Shown here one piece after another: positions 17,753 to 25,989 of a stretch of 44,894 bases of DNA; position 1 is the first letter of the stretch; each line of letters opens with the position of its first letter. Position numbers and translations under genes: made by a program. The DNA lies in the IMG/VR virus record IMGVR_UViG_3300025929_000005, positions 1-44,894 of that record; one strand, 5' to 3'. The notes below the pieces were generated by a model, which saw only the letters and a program-made list of their open reading frames with translations, ran no database searches and had not been told where the DNA came from. This DNA comes from a virus.

Positions 17753-18712
17753 TTATGCAACGATTGGAGCGTTCGTCCAGCTATCCAGCCGGCTGAGGCA
17801 GTATTTGTGTTCGTCGACCAAACCGACATCCCACGACAGATGCGTGCGATAGGTCTTGCCGTCCTGCAGAAGGCCGATGTCGCGGGCTTCAATCGGGCGG
17901 ATTTGCAAGCCGCGAAGCTTGCCCTCGCCAACCGACATGACGTAGAGCGAGGCCGTGACAGCCGCGCCGCCACCGGATGCGATTTCATTGAAGTCCAGCA
18001 TCGGAGGATGGTCGTCCTTGGGATAACCCCACAGGAAACGGAGGCCGCCGTAGCTTTCGACCACGGCACCGACGCCACCCTCGGAGCCGCTTTCCATGGT
18101 CTTGATGACGAAGCCGGTAAGAGTGGTGTTTCGAGCGGCCTGAATCCACAGCGGGCGCGAGTTGTATGGCGCAACGATGTGGGTTGGCTTGTTGACCTGA
18201 TTGATCGCCTGATCGAGCTTCGCCAGCGAAAGTGCTGCGCCGCCGGAAGCGGCTGAGTTGGGAAGCTCGCGATTGTACTTGTTGCAGCGGACCTGAAGGC
18301 CGTTGAACACGCGCGGGTTGGTGGACTGATCGCCCTTGATGAAGGACGTGGACCAGAGCTGACCGAAGGCGGTGATGCCCATCTGCTCTTCGTAATTGCG
18401 ACGCTCGGGACCGTGGCGGTCGACGATGGCGCGATCCACGTCGATGTCATGGTCGATGATCGCGGTCGATTCCTGCAGCGGGGTGATCGTGCCGTGGCCG
18501 GACGACGAGCCCTCGTTGATACCGCGGAACTGCGGCGTCGGTAGAACCGCCTGCCGGTAATAGACGAAGACCGAGCCGACAAGGCCCTCGAACGGAAGGA
18601 CCTCAAAAACGTCCGTCGACTTGGCGAACATTTCGATGATCGGGCGGCGAATGTCTTCCTTGGCGAAAGACTTCGCATATTCCGCAACCGTAATCAGGTT
18701 GTTGGCAGCCAT
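17753..18712 (-). CDS. Major capsid protein (HK97-fold, BPP-1-like)
   Basis: 319 aa. N terminus MAANNLITVAEYAKSFAKED, then PIIEMFAKSTDVFEVLPFEGL and a VYYRQAVLPTPQFRGINEG stretch. This is the characteristic start of a large family of podo/siphovirus capsid proteins with an HK97 fold: an N-arm followed by the 'E-loop' segment with GIN.G. Length is right. A strong GAGGGGAA ribosome-binding sequence precedes the ATG, as expected for the most abundant structural protein. Scaffold is upstream, cement downstream. Confidence 0.88.
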   Translation of the reverse strand: MAANNLITVAEYAKSFAKEDIRRPIIEMFAKSTDVFEVLPFEGLVGSVFVYYRQAVLPTPQFRGINEGSSSGHGTITPLQESTAIIDHDIDVDRAIVDRHGPERRNYEEQMGITAFGQLWSTSFIKGDQSTNPRVFNGLQVRCNKYNRELPNSAASGGAALSLAKLDQAINQVNKPTHIVAPYNSRPLWIQAARNTTLTGFVIKTMESGSEGGVGAVVESYGGLRFLWGYPKDDHPPMLDFNEIASGGGAAVTASLYVMSVGEGKLRGLQIRPIEARDIGLLQDGKTYRTHLSWDVGLVDEHKYCLSRLDSWTNAPIVA

Positions 18713-18732
18713 AGCTCAGTTCCCCTCTTGCA

Positions 18733-19539
18733 TCAGGCCGCTTGGCCGGAATGTTTTGCCGAATATGCTTTGCGTTCGCTGTAGGACATGCGCGCCCACG
18801 TCGCGTCGTCCACCTTGCCGGTGTCCATGTCGCGGTGCTGCGGCGTGAATGTTCCGCTGCCCTGCGATGTGAGTTTGCTGATGATCTTCTCGAACATCGT
18901 GACGTGCGCCGTGGTCGCGAGTGTCGCGAGAACCGGCTTCACCGTCGCATCGTCGAAATTGGCGGCGAGCCAGCGTGTCACAGCGTCAATGCGCTGCGGG
19001 CCGGTGGTGCCGAGAGCTTTCAGATTTTCCGCCTTGGCCGTTTCGTAAACGGCCGCTTCCTGCACCTTGGCGCTGGCAAACAGGCCGAGCAGATCGGAGA
19101 AGTCGCCCTGCGACATGCCCTTGGCATGCGCGGCTTCCTTCGCCATCGCATAAAGCGGATCGTTCAGATCGAGCTTGAATTCAATACCGGCCGGAGGCGT
19201 GAAGTTTTCCGGCAGCTTGACCTCGTAGGCTTCCGCGGTCTGCGGGAGCGAAGCGCGGCGGGAATCCTCGGCCGCCTTGAAGGTCGAGAGTTCGTCGAAC
19301 TGCGCGCGCATGTCGGCGCCCTTCAGTTCGTTCTTCTCGGAATCCCACCAGCTATCGTGCGCCCACTCAGGACGAGCCGTCGTCGTCGTAACCGGGGACG
19401 TGGGTGTCGTGGGTGACGCGGCGACCGGCGCCTCGGGAGCCGGAGACGGCGCGGGGCTGGGGGGCGACGAAGACGATGGCGTGCTCGGCGTTGCCGGAGC
19501 CGCTGGTGCCGTCGGTGTTACTACTGGTTCGTCCGCCAC
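18733..19539 (-). CDS. Scaffolding / head assembly protein
   Basis: 268 aa. The first 55 residues are an extreme Pro/Ala/Ser/Thr linker, followed by EWAHDSWWDSEKNELKGADMRAQFDELSTFKA and a helical acidic body ending with the basic SYSERKAYSAKHSGQAA helix. A disordered start, a helical body and a short basic C-terminal helix are typical of scaffolds, whose basic tail docks on capsid. It sits directly before the capsid gene. The start is GTG, with AAGGGA 9 bases upstream. The first 173 bases overlap the preceding gene in another frame. Confidence 0.82.
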   Translation of the reverse strand: MADEPVVTPTAPAAPATPSTPSSSSPPSPAPSPAPEAPVAASPTTPTSPVTTTTARPEWAHDSWWDSEKNELKGADMRAQFDELSTFKAAEDSRRASLPQTAEAYEVKLPENFTPPAGIEFKLDLNDPLYAMAKEAAHAKGMSQGDFSDLLGLFASAKVQEAAVYETAKAENLKALGTTGPQRIDAVTRWLAANFDDATVKPVLATLATTAHVTMFEKIISKLTSQGSGTFTPQHRDMDTGKVDDATWARMSYSERKAYSAKHSGQAA

Positions 19540-19738
19540 TTTCCGCGATCCCTTTGCCCATCAGGCCGATCAATTTCGCGGCGAAAGTGCGCTGACCCTC
19601 ATTTTTCAACAACGCACCGGATTCCGTGGTGGTGGTCACGGCCATCAGTTGCTTCTGCAGGAACAGGTAGAGAATGCGCCCGTCTTCGGTGTGTGCGATG
19701 CGGTCGATCGCTTCATGGAGTTGCTTGTTTTCGATCAT
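19367..19738 (-). CDS. Bbp19-like small protein between portal and scaffold
   Basis: 123 aa. Residues 1-60 (HEAIDRIAHTEDGRILYLFL, then ALLKNEGQRTFAAKLIGLM) match my memory of the BPP-1 Bbp19 family, always coded between portal and scaffold. The start overlaps the portal stop (ATGA). The second half, from about residue 66, is read from the same DNA as the Pro-rich start of the scaffold and is low-complexity Ser/Gly. The reading frame there is probably tolerated by, and not required for, function. Role in assembly unknown. Confidence 0.72.
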   Translation of the reverse strand: MIENKQLHEAIDRIAHTEDGRILYLFLQKQLMAVTTTTESGALLKNEGQRTFAAKLIGLMGKGIAESGGRTSSNTDGTSGSGNAEHAIVFVAPQPRAVSGSRGAGRRVTHDTHVPGYDDDGSS

Positions 19739-21336
19739 TGCTGGCCCGGGCCAGGCGCGGATGCCGGTGCATTTGGCGTCGCACCGCCGGAGAGTTTCTG
19801 AATCTGCTCAAGCGCGCCATTCACCTTGTCATCAGGTCGGAAGATGACCAGAGAGGCGCGCATCTTGTCCTTCAGCTTCTGCATCGTCTCGTTGCCGTCG
19901 ACGCGCAGTTTGAATTCCTCGGGGAATGCCTGCCCGGCAATCGAGATGAATTTCACGGTGGTGGCTACTTCCTGCAATTCAGCGGCCGCCTGCGCCGGGT
20001 TGCGCGGCAACGTCGATACCGCGCGGCCGTCGACCTGAATCGGCTTAACGAGGCCCGCCTGCTCGAGCAGGTGCTGGAAGCGCAGGAAGATTTTCGAGGG
20101 GCCTTCACGCCAGAACGACAGGCCGGGAACGCCGATGCGGCGCTGTGCGCGCGCCATCTCGTCATACCATTGCGCGGCGGTCGGCGGGGTATCTCCGGTC
20201 TGCTCGGGCAGATCGACGAAGAACAGCTTGCGCAGCTTCTTCAGCCGATCCTCGTAGGCATAGTTCGCCGGGTTGGCCGGCGGCACGTCGTAGATTTTCT
20301 TGACGGCACCTTCGTGGCCGGGCGTGATCGGATAGGCCATGCCCTCCTCAAGCCCCTGCTCCACGTTGGTGAAGCTGTCGCTCGGGAATGTGATCGGCGG
20401 GCGCAACGACAGCGATGCGTTTTCCATCAGCGCCATCTCGAGTTCGTCGATCTGCCGGAATGACGGCAGGCCCTGGATCATCGGACCCAAGCCCCACGGC
20501 CAATCGCTCGAGGGATTGAACCGGAAAACGAGCATCGGGCACGAGCCCTCGCCCTTGATGATCGAATCGTGAATGCACTCTTTGCCGACGAGAATGACGT
20601 GCTGCCAAACCTCGTCGCCTTTGTCTTCCCAGTTTCGCCAGAAGCCCCAGATCACCTGCGTGCGGACGGTCGGCTTGTCGCCGATTTCCTTCTTCATCTT
20701 CGCGGGGATTTGTCCCCACACTTCCTCGCCGACGAGCTCACGCACATAGCAATTCCGGGTGTAGCGGACGGCAAAGCGGTCATCGATCTCGCCGTATGGC
20801 CCGAGGTTGCATTCCAGTTCTCGGAGCGGAATCGCGGCGGTGTTGATCGCGGCAGCCGGATGCGGCCGATCGATCCACAGCGCGACTGTGCCGATGGCGA
20901 GGTCCGGGTAGAACGCCTTGGCGATTTCCGGATAGAGGTTCGACGCCTTCATGGCCTCGAAGATTTTCTGATCGTCCTTCTCGACCTGAACCTTCACCTT
21001 GTCCCAGGCGCCGGGAGGCAGGTCCATGCCGGGCCCGCGCTCGCACCACTTCTGCGCTTCCGGCATGAAGGTGTTGACGACCTCGGTGACGAAATCCTGC
21101 GCGAGCAGGAATGCCTCGTCGGTATTGAGCTCCGGCGCGTCGAGCATCCGCTGCTGCGCGGGCTCCGTCATCGACGAGATGGTGCGCTGGCGGTGGGGAG
21201 AGCAGAAGAAATAGCACTCCTTGAAATCCAGTTCCCAATACGATTTCCACGTCCGGCACGCGGCCAGACGCTTCTGCGCTTCCTTGTTCAGGTCGTCGCG
21301 CGGCGAATCTTTCGGTGGTTGCGGCTTCTTTGCCAT
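19735..21336 (-). CDS. Portal (head-tail connector, T7 gp8 family)
   Basis: 533 aa. It has the podovirus connector pattern: an N-terminal RTWKSYWELDFKECYFFCSPHRQR helix, then FLLAQDFVTEVVNTFMPEA, a central wing with VRTQVIWGFWRNW, and WPWGLGPMIQGLPSFRQIDELEMALMENASLSLRPPI (the stem/crown helix region of Head-tail_con family proteins). The C terminus is Ala/Pro/Gly-rich. It forms the dodecameric DNA gate and binds TerL. The start A is shared with the stop of the small upstream gene, and the end overlaps the Bbp19-like gene. Confidence 0.92.
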   Translation of the reverse strand: MAKKPQPPKDSPRDDLNKEAQKRLAACRTWKSYWELDFKECYFFCSPHRQRTISSMTEPAQQRMLDAPELNTDEAFLLAQDFVTEVVNTFMPEAQKWCERGPGMDLPPGAWDKVKVQVEKDDQKIFEAMKASNLYPEIAKAFYPDLAIGTVALWIDRPHPAAAINTAAIPLRELECNLGPYGEIDDRFAVRYTRNCYVRELVGEEVWGQIPAKMKKEIGDKPTVRTQVIWGFWRNWEDKGDEVWQHVILVGKECIHDSIIKGEGSCPMLVFRFNPSSDWPWGLGPMIQGLPSFRQIDELEMALMENASLSLRPPITFPSDSFTNVEQGLEEGMAYPITPGHEGAVKKIYDVPPANPANYAYEDRLKKLRKLFFVDLPEQTGDTPPTAAQWYDEMARAQRRIGVPGLSFWREGPSKIFLRFQHLLEQAGLVKPIQVDGRAVSTLPRNPAQAAAELQEVATTVKFISIAGQAFPEEFKLRVDGNETMQKLKDKMRASLVIFRPDDKVNGALEQIQKLSGGATPNAPASAPGPGQQ

Positions 21337-21530
21337 CAGACGGCACCGGTCGCGGGAGCGGCGGGCGGCTGCGGGACGTTCGTCAGCGCAAGGCGCGTGC
21401 CGTATCGCGCCATGAGCGCGGCAGTGTCCTGCCCGGCCTGAAGCTGCAGGCTGTTAATCTGATCCTGCTCGGCCTTCTTCTGCTGCTGTTGCAACATCGG
21501 ATCGACCTGCGGTGCCGGGGCTGATTGCAT
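21336..21530 (-). CDS. Small Gln-rich protein before portal
   Basis: 64 aa: MQSAPAPQVDPMLQQQQKK, then a short Gln/Glu helix with a coiled-coil look, then a Pro/Ala tail. Small Gln-rich proteins at this place precede the portal in many podoviruses, where they are annotated as hypothetical. Start chosen at 21530, because the upstream 49 residues of the same frame are Cys/Ser-rich shadow of the overlapping gene. It overlaps that gene by 77 bases and shares one base with the portal start. Confidence 0.62.
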   Translation of the reverse strand: MQSAPAPQVDPMLQQQQKKAEQDQINSLQLQAGQDTAALMARYGTRLALTNVPQPPAAPATGAV

Positions 21531-21939
21531 CGTCGGAAACTTCTCCGCCTTCCCGCACACATAGGCGGAACAAGGCATCCGGTCGCAACGCACCACCGCG
21601 CAGCCCGAGGAGATGCTTGATCGCGCTGGTGCAGAAGAACCCGAACCGCCACAGCGGAAAGCCGCCGGGCATGGCATTGAGCGTGACGATGCAGTTGCCG
21701 GTGATCACCGCCCGCAATCGTGCCTTGGATTCCTCGGTGTCGGGCAACAGAACGATGCGGGAGCGGCGGAAGCCGACGTCGTAAACGATCCAGACCCGCA
21801 GGTCCGGCACCCACGCGAACGCGCTGACATGCTTGAAACGCCCCATCGCGATCAGGGAGAAAATCCAGTTCGCCGCGGTCCGGTGGAAAACGACCGTCCA
21901 CCGCTGCACCTCGCAGTCGTGGAGTTCGACCGTTTCCAT
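21454..21939 (-). CDS. Conserved hypothetical protein after large terminase
   Basis: 161 aa, starting METVELHDCEVQRWTVVFHR at the ATG that shares its A with the terminase stop. The body TAANWIFSLIAMGRFKHVSAFAWVPDLRVWIVYDVGFR alternates Trp/Val/Phe strands. It resembles small podovirus proteins found between TerL and portal, possibly with a cysteine-protease-like or NlpC-like outline (Cys near the start, H in KHVSAF); this is only a suggestion. The Cys- and Gly-rich C terminus overlaps the next gene. Confidence 0.65.
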   Translation of the reverse strand: METVELHDCEVQRWTVVFHRTAANWIFSLIAMGRFKHVSAFAWVPDLRVWIVYDVGFRRSRIVLLPDTEESKARLRAVITGNCIVTLNAMPGGFPLWRFGFFCTSAIKHLLGLRGGALRPDALFRLCVREGGEVSDDAISPGTAGRSDVATAAEEGRAGSD

Positions 21940-23426
21940 CACATCACCTGTCGTCGCATCGACTTGCGGCCGGTTCGGACCTTCATCGGATGCAGTTCGC
22001 CGATCGGAGCTTGGCTGAGCATCCGTCGCCCCTCGCCGAGCCCGATCATGCCGTATTGCCATGCGTCGCAGATATGGGACGACCGGCCCTTGTTCGGCTT
22101 GAGCTCGCCGGTATCGTCGCGCTCGTTGAAATATCGACCGGCCGCGCCGACGATGAGCGAACGGCACACCGGGGAAATCCGCACGCGGGGCGATCCGTCG
22201 TACATCTGGTTGAGGGCATGCGCGACGGTATCCACGCGCATCGTGATGTTGTTGTTCTTCAGGCCGGGCGGCGCGCTCACCGGCAGGCCGTGCGAGCGGA
22301 ACACGTCGTAGGCGGTGCGCTCGTCGGTCTGGCCTTTGTCGGCACCTTTTGGATCGCCGTAAAGCCGCACCGGGCAATCCGGGTATTTTTCCATGAGCAG
22401 GCGCTGGACCTTGGGTGCGAACGTCACCGCGCCCTCGTTCTCGCCGAGCAGTTCGTGCTGGATCAGGATGCGGTTGTTCACCGCCTGCATGAAGATCGCC
22501 GCAGGCGACCGGCCGAAATCCATTCCGACCACCACCTCCTGCCCCGGAATCGGCCGCAACACGTCGTGCGTGACGTGCGTCTCGCGTCGGAACATCGGCC
22601 ACACCGGTGAGCCCTCGACCACCAGCACCACCCGCACCATCAGGCGGGAATCGATCCAGTCTTTCCGCTTGCCCTTGATCTGCTTCTGGTAGTAGTCGGC
22701 CGGCAGGTTCGTCAGGTTGTCGGCCTCGGGATTGACCGAATAGCCGGTGACGTGGCCGCGCTCGTCGAGGTGTTCGACCAGTGCGGGCGGCTGCAGGAAA
22801 TATCCCCAGCCATCCGGCCACTCGTACTCGACCCGCTCCTCCTGCGACAAACCCGACGGCATGTCGACGCGACCGGTGATCTTCGCCGTCCAATGGTCCT
22901 CGTCCGGCGCGTTCATGTCCGCGATCACGCCGCGCCATGTCGGCCCGCCATCCTCCTGCTTCGGATAGCGCAGGCGGGATGTGGCCTCGTCCACCAGGGT
23001 TTTGATGATGTACTGAAGCTCGTTGAAGTAGATGCCGGTGTATTCGCCAGACCGAAGGCGCCGAACGTCTTCCTCGCGATCCAGCGCCATGAAGTCGATT
23101 TCGCAGCGCACATCATTGAACGCGATCTTGTGCGTCAGCGCCTGCCCCCAGTTGAACCGGCCATGCAGGTTTTCGGGGAAACAATCCAGCCATGTGCGGA
23201 TCGTGGTGCGCTTCAGGTCGGGATGGGTGTTGCGGACCACCGCAAACCGGGTTTTTCGGAAGCCGTCGATCGGGGACTTCTGCTGCTCCATCGCATGCCG
23301 CATGATCCGCGTGCACGCGCCGACGGTCTTGCCGGAACCCAGCGGCCCCTCGATGACGTCGAAATCATTGTTCGAGGTCACGAACTCCGCGAGCTTGGTG
23401 CCACCGACGAATTTGAACGTCGCCAT
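21939..23426 (-). CDS. Terminase large subunit (TerL)
   Basis: 495 aa. A Walker A motif GPLGSGKT is at residues 27-34, followed by a RecA-like ATPase core (RKTRFAVVRNTHPDLKRTTIRTWLD and the strand leading to YTGIYFNELQYI, the Walker B/adaptor region). The nuclease half starts with VVGMDFGRSPAAIFMQ, an RNase-H-type first catalytic Asp. It pumps DNA into the prohead and cuts it. Its ATG directly follows the previous TAA, and its TGA is joined to the next ATG. Confidence 0.94.
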   Translation of the reverse strand: MATFKFVGGTKLAEFVTSNNDFDVIEGPLGSGKTVGACTRIMRHAMEQQKSPIDGFRKTRFAVVRNTHPDLKRTTIRTWLDCFPENLHGRFNWGQALTHKIAFNDVRCEIDFMALDREEDVRRLRSGEYTGIYFNELQYIIKTLVDEATSRLRYPKQEDGGPTWRGVIADMNAPDEDHWTAKITGRVDMPSGLSQEERVEYEWPDGWGYFLQPPALVEHLDERGHVTGYSVNPEADNLTNLPADYYQKQIKGKRKDWIDSRLMVRVVLVVEGSPVWPMFRRETHVTHDVLRPIPGQEVVVGMDFGRSPAAIFMQAVNNRILIQHELLGENEGAVTFAPKVQRLLMEKYPDCPVRLYGDPKGADKGQTDERTAYDVFRSHGLPVSAPPGLKNNNITMRVDTVAHALNQMYDGSPRVRISPVCRSLIVGAAGRYFNERDDTGELKPNKGRSSHICDAWQYGMIGLGEGRRMLSQAPIGELHPMKVRTGRKSMRRQVM

Positions 23427-23735
23427 TTAGCACACCCAGTGGCGGGCCATCTCGCGGGTGTGCTTCTCAATCGCCTGCTCCGCCTCGGCGTCCACAGGCC
23501 TGATGACGATCCGCGGATTTTCAGGGTTGCTGCGGTCGATTTCCGCCTCAAGCCACGCGCCATCCATCACGGCAGGCAGGCCATCGGCACCCAGAATGCG
23601 CGGCGTGCCCGGCGGACGATCAAACGGGATCGCACACCGAGGACCGCGCTGCCGGAACTCCCGCGCCCACGTCTTGAACGAAACATCGTAGTGGCTGACG
23701 AACAGTTCCGGGATGCGCTTGAATTCTGTGATCAT
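23427..23735 (-). CDS. Hypothetical protein between TerS and TerL
   Basis: 102 aa: MITEFKRIPELFVSHYDVSFKTWAREFRQRG with a basic helix, then PPGTPRILGADGLPAVMDGAWLEAEIDRSN and a C-terminal helix. The PR.LG.DGLP...DGAW segment looks like a small DNA- or partner-binding domain with excisionase/HTH-like style, but no motif is decisive. It overlaps the upstream stop by one base and ends one base before TerL. Confidence 0.68.
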   Translation of the reverse strand: MITEFKRIPELFVSHYDVSFKTWAREFRQRGPRCAIPFDRPPGTPRILGADGLPAVMDGAWLEAEIDRSNPENPRIVIRPVDAEAEQAIEKHTREMARHWVC

Positions 23736-23941
23736 CAGTAATCCCCATCCTGCAGAATGATTGCCGCGGAGCGGTCGAGCGAAATTTCTTGGAAGGTGGA
23801 AATCACCTTTGGCCGAAGCCCGTGCTTCACGAGTTCTTTGTCCAACAAGGTTCGCGCCTCCATCGCGTCGGAGGCGACAATCACCGCAGAGACACCAACG
23901 GGGTAATGCCCCTCAAAATCAGTGCAGGTGAAAACCTTCAT
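23735..23941 (-). CDS. Small conserved phage protein
   Basis: 68 aa: MKVFTCTDFEGHYPVGVSAVIVASDAMEARTLLDKELVKHGL, an alpha/beta fold beginning with a beta strand, ending ISLDRSAAIILQDGDY. This pattern (MKVF..TDFEGHYPVG.. followed by A..LL...L...GL) is frequent in small phage proteins near terminase genes. No function is known to me. Confidence 0.68.
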   Translation of the reverse strand: MKVFTCTDFEGHYPVGVSAVIVASDAMEARTLLDKELVKHGLRPKVISTFQEISLDRSAAIILQDGDY

Positions 23942-24129
23942 GATCGATCCCCAGAGGTTTTCAGGGGCAGAAATTCTGACGGACGACGCCCCGACGGTTT
24001 CGAGGGAAATCGTGTGGGGGGATGACTAGCGTCCTCAGCCCGACGCGAATTTTCCCCCCGGCCTTCGATCTGGCGGGTCCTCTGAATGCAGGGCCACCCC
24101 TGCCGGCGGATGTGTTCGTCACTCACCAT
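23938..24129 (-). CDS. Possible 63-aa gene bridging TerS and the next gene
   Basis: The frame starts at an ATG overlapping the TerS stop and ends in a 4-base ATGA overlap with the next start. This is the same coupling seen elsewhere in this operon, and it is the only argument for expression. The protein is Arg/Ser/Pro-rich with no recognisable fold, and there is no clear ribosome-binding site. The 190-bp stretch could equally be an untranslated packaging-site region. Confidence 0.35.
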   Translation of the reverse strand: MVSDEHIRRQGWPCIQRTRQIEGRGENSRRAEDASHPPTRFPSKPSGRRPSEFLPLKTSGDRS

Positions 24130-24631
24130 CGTGAACACCGTCAAACGTTATCAACGGCTTGGCGTCGATATGTCGGTCATGCTGTATGACTGGTCCGCCT
24201 GTGATGATCTGCACGACCACGCCAGGAGACTGCGAAGCGCTTGATCCAGCAGTTGAATTGCGTTCGTCAGCTTCGAGCTGCTTGATTGCACCAAGCTGAG
24301 CCATCGCGTTGCCGCTCTTGTCCCGTATCTTGGCGAGGTGGTGAATGTTTGCGGCCGATATGCGTGCTCTGAACACGTCCTTCGCCGCTTTGAGATACGC
24401 AACGACGTGCGGTCGTTCCAAAGCCAATCGCATTGATCGGACAGTCAAACCTGCTTGTACGGCTGCCTTATCCCAGTCGAGCGCTTCCTCGATCATGAGG
24501 TCGATTGCGACCTTGAGATTGCCGGTGACTTTACCGGCCTTTGATGCGGTTTTGGCTTGAACGGCTTGGCGTGATGGTGCGACTGCGGGTCGTTCTGAGA
24601 CTGTCACGGCGATCTGTTGTTCGGATAGCAT
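24119..24631 (-). CDS. Terminase small subunit (TerS)
   Basis: 170 aa. A basic, Ala-rich lead is followed by a helix-turn-helix at about 40-85 (NLKVAIDLMIEEALDWDKAAVQAGLTVRSMRLALERPHVVAYLKAAK), the typical DNA-recognition part of small terminases, then a helical oligomerisation segment and a flexible tail that would meet TerL. It is the first gene of the leftward late operon, diverging from the rightward island at 24861. Confidence 0.75.
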   Translation of the reverse strand: MLSEQQIAVTVSERPAVAPSRQAVQAKTASKAGKVTGNLKVAIDLMIEEALDWDKAAVQAGLTVRSMRLALERPHVVAYLKAAKDVFRARISAANIHHLAKIRDKSGNAMAQLGAIKQLEADERNSTAGSSASQSPGVVVQIITGGPVIQHDRHIDAKPLITFDGVHDGE

Positions 24632-24860
24632 GTCGCTCGGCCTTGCCTTCGCTCATGGTCCTCGCTCGCAGTGCTCGCTGTGGAAGGAAGCAGGCGCACG
24701 CGGGGCCAACGCGCGAGACGATGCGCTGGGTGATGCCGAAGTCACAACGCACCGTTGCTATGTTGTTGATTGGATTGATGCGACGAGTGATGCCAATTGG
24801 GGTGATGCGTTCGTCAGTACGTTGCGGCGCGAATATGAACGTTTACACCTTGTGTCACCC
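24632..24860. promoter_or_regulatory. Divergent control region with four TGATGC repeats
   Basis: The gap lies between the late operon start (TerS) and the rightward island. TGATGC occurs at 24731, 24776, 24788 and 24803 (starts), in contexts like GGGTGATGCC and GAGTGATGCC, with spacings of 45, 12 and 15 bp. This looks like an activator or repressor array for the late promoter. I could not pick a convincing -35/-10 pair. The 24630 frame runs through it on the plus strand, but its protein has no coding look here. Confidence 0.45.
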
Positions 24861-25157
24861 ATGCCAGCGCGTCGTCACCCTCTCCGATCGTACATCGTCG
24901 CGCTGTTCAAGCGCGGTGAACTGGTGTCGGTGAAGGAGGCTGAACTGATCTGCGATGCGTCGCGTCAGGTCATCCATCGCTGGTTGAAACTCGAAGGCAT
25001 CAACATCGAGGCTCGACGCCTGTCGAAGCTGGGTCGGTTTCGCACCCAGGCGATGACCGATCTCGATGACATGCCGGCGAAACGGATAAGCAAGGCGGAA
25101 CTGCGGAAACAGACCGAAAAGGCCGTTGCGGAGTTCAATCGCCGGAATCGGGGCTAA
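24861..25157 (+). CDS. Small helix-turn-helix protein, possible late regulator
   Basis: 98 aa: RSYIVALFKRGELVSVKEAELICDASRQVIHRWLKLEGINIEARRLSKLGRF. An HTH (KEAELICDASRQVIHRWLKLEGI, residues about 21-43) of the homeodomain/MerR-like helix style, with a basic C-terminal tail. It is the first gene of a three-gene rightward island diverging from TerS, a usual place for a late-gene activator, and it faces the TGATGC repeats. Start uncertain: no Shine-Dalgarno is visible before 24861. An in-frame GTG (24852) or ATG (24630) is possible. Confidence 0.65.
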   Translation: MPARRHPLRSYIVALFKRGELVSVKEAELICDASRQVIHRWLKLEGINIEARRLSKLGRFRTQAMTDLDDMPAKRISKAELRKQTEKAVAEFNRRNRG

Positions 25158-25234
25158 TAGGAAAGCCCGTGGTTCGATATTCCGACTCGCCCGCTACCTC
25201 GGTATCCCCTATTTTTGGTCGCGGAGGGCATTTC

Positions 25235-25591
25235 ATGAATGATGCAGATTTGGCGCTCGGCGATGCGCTCGCTGAGATTTTCAGCGCGATAGAGGCGCAC
25301 TCGGAGAGCCGTCCCAAGCGGGCCGGAACAATGCGGCTGTGGAAGATGAGCGAGCTCGCCGACTTCGATGAGAAAGGCGGCCGCTGGATGGATGATCCCG
25401 TAGGCCTCGCGCTCCGACACGGCGTTAAAGGAATCGGCGAGACGATGGCCGAAACACGCTCCACCGACACGATGCGGGAGATCGCCGAATATGCAGCGCG
25501 ACGCGGTGGTCACTACGGAACACGCATCAATCTGGCGGATAAATGGTGGAATGGCATCAAGGATGTGAACGGAGATACGTGGATAGCATGA
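25235..25591 (+). CDS. Hypothetical protein of rightward island
   Basis: 118 aa: MNDADLALGDALAEIFSAIEAHSE, then RLWKMSELADFDEKGGRWMDDPVGLALRHGVKGIGETMAE, and a C-terminal helix ending DVNGDTWIA. GGAGG lies 8 bases before the ATG, so this start is preferred over the GTG at 25169. The next gene overlaps by ATGA. Acidic start and amphipathic helices; no family recognised. Confidence 0.68.
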   Translation: MNDADLALGDALAEIFSAIEAHSESRPKRAGTMRLWKMSELADFDEKGGRWMDDPVGLALRHGVKGIGETMAETRSTDTMREIAEYAARRGGHYGTRINLADKWWNGIKDVNGDTWIA

Positions 25592-25989
25592 CCACCAACC
25601 AGCCCCTCCGTTTCATCGGCCGCCAGTCCTTCGTCCGCATGCCGATTCTGTCGCTCGAATACCTGCAGGCGCAGATTGCATTCTCGATGGAGCGCGACCT
25701 GTCGAAGGCGCCGACGCCTATCTCCGGCGGGATGAGGAAAGCCCTGCACAAGGAGCAGCAGGCGCAGTCATGGGCCCTTCGATCGGTACCCAAGCGCGTT
25801 GAGGTGATCGACGAGGAATCACACGGCATCGCGTTTCACTGCCGCCGCTATTGGTGCAACCACATGATGCTGTTCGACATGACGTGTGAGGAAGCCGCGG
25901 CTACCGATTGGGATCAGGTCAAATGCGACAAATGCGGCGCAGTGAACGGGAAGCTGCCGCCGTCATCGTGGGAGCGTGAGTTGGGCTGA
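25588..25989 (+). CDS. Hypothetical protein with Cys/His metal-binding pattern
   Basis: 133 aa. The second half holds FHCRRYWCNHMMLFD (residues about 84-98) and VKCDKCGAVNGKLPP (about 111-125), four Cys and two His that could bind zinc as a treble-clef-like pair. The N-terminal half has MPILSLEYLQAQIAFSMERDL helices. It overlaps the previous gene by ATGA and ends 27 bases into a convergent minus-strand gene. Function unknown; possibly DNA/RNA binding. Confidence 0.65.
   Translation: MTTNQPLRFIGRQSFVRMPILSLEYLQAQIAFSMERDLSKAPTPISGGMRKALHKEQQAQSWALRSVPKRVEVIDEESHGIAFHCRRYWCNHMMLFDMTCEEAAATDWDQVKCDKCGAVNGKLPPSSWERELG

Noticed and set aside
21454-22938. 494-aa minus frame overlapping the terminase
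   Set aside because: Only its last 161 codons (from 21939) look like protein; the rest is Arg-rich shadow of TerL.
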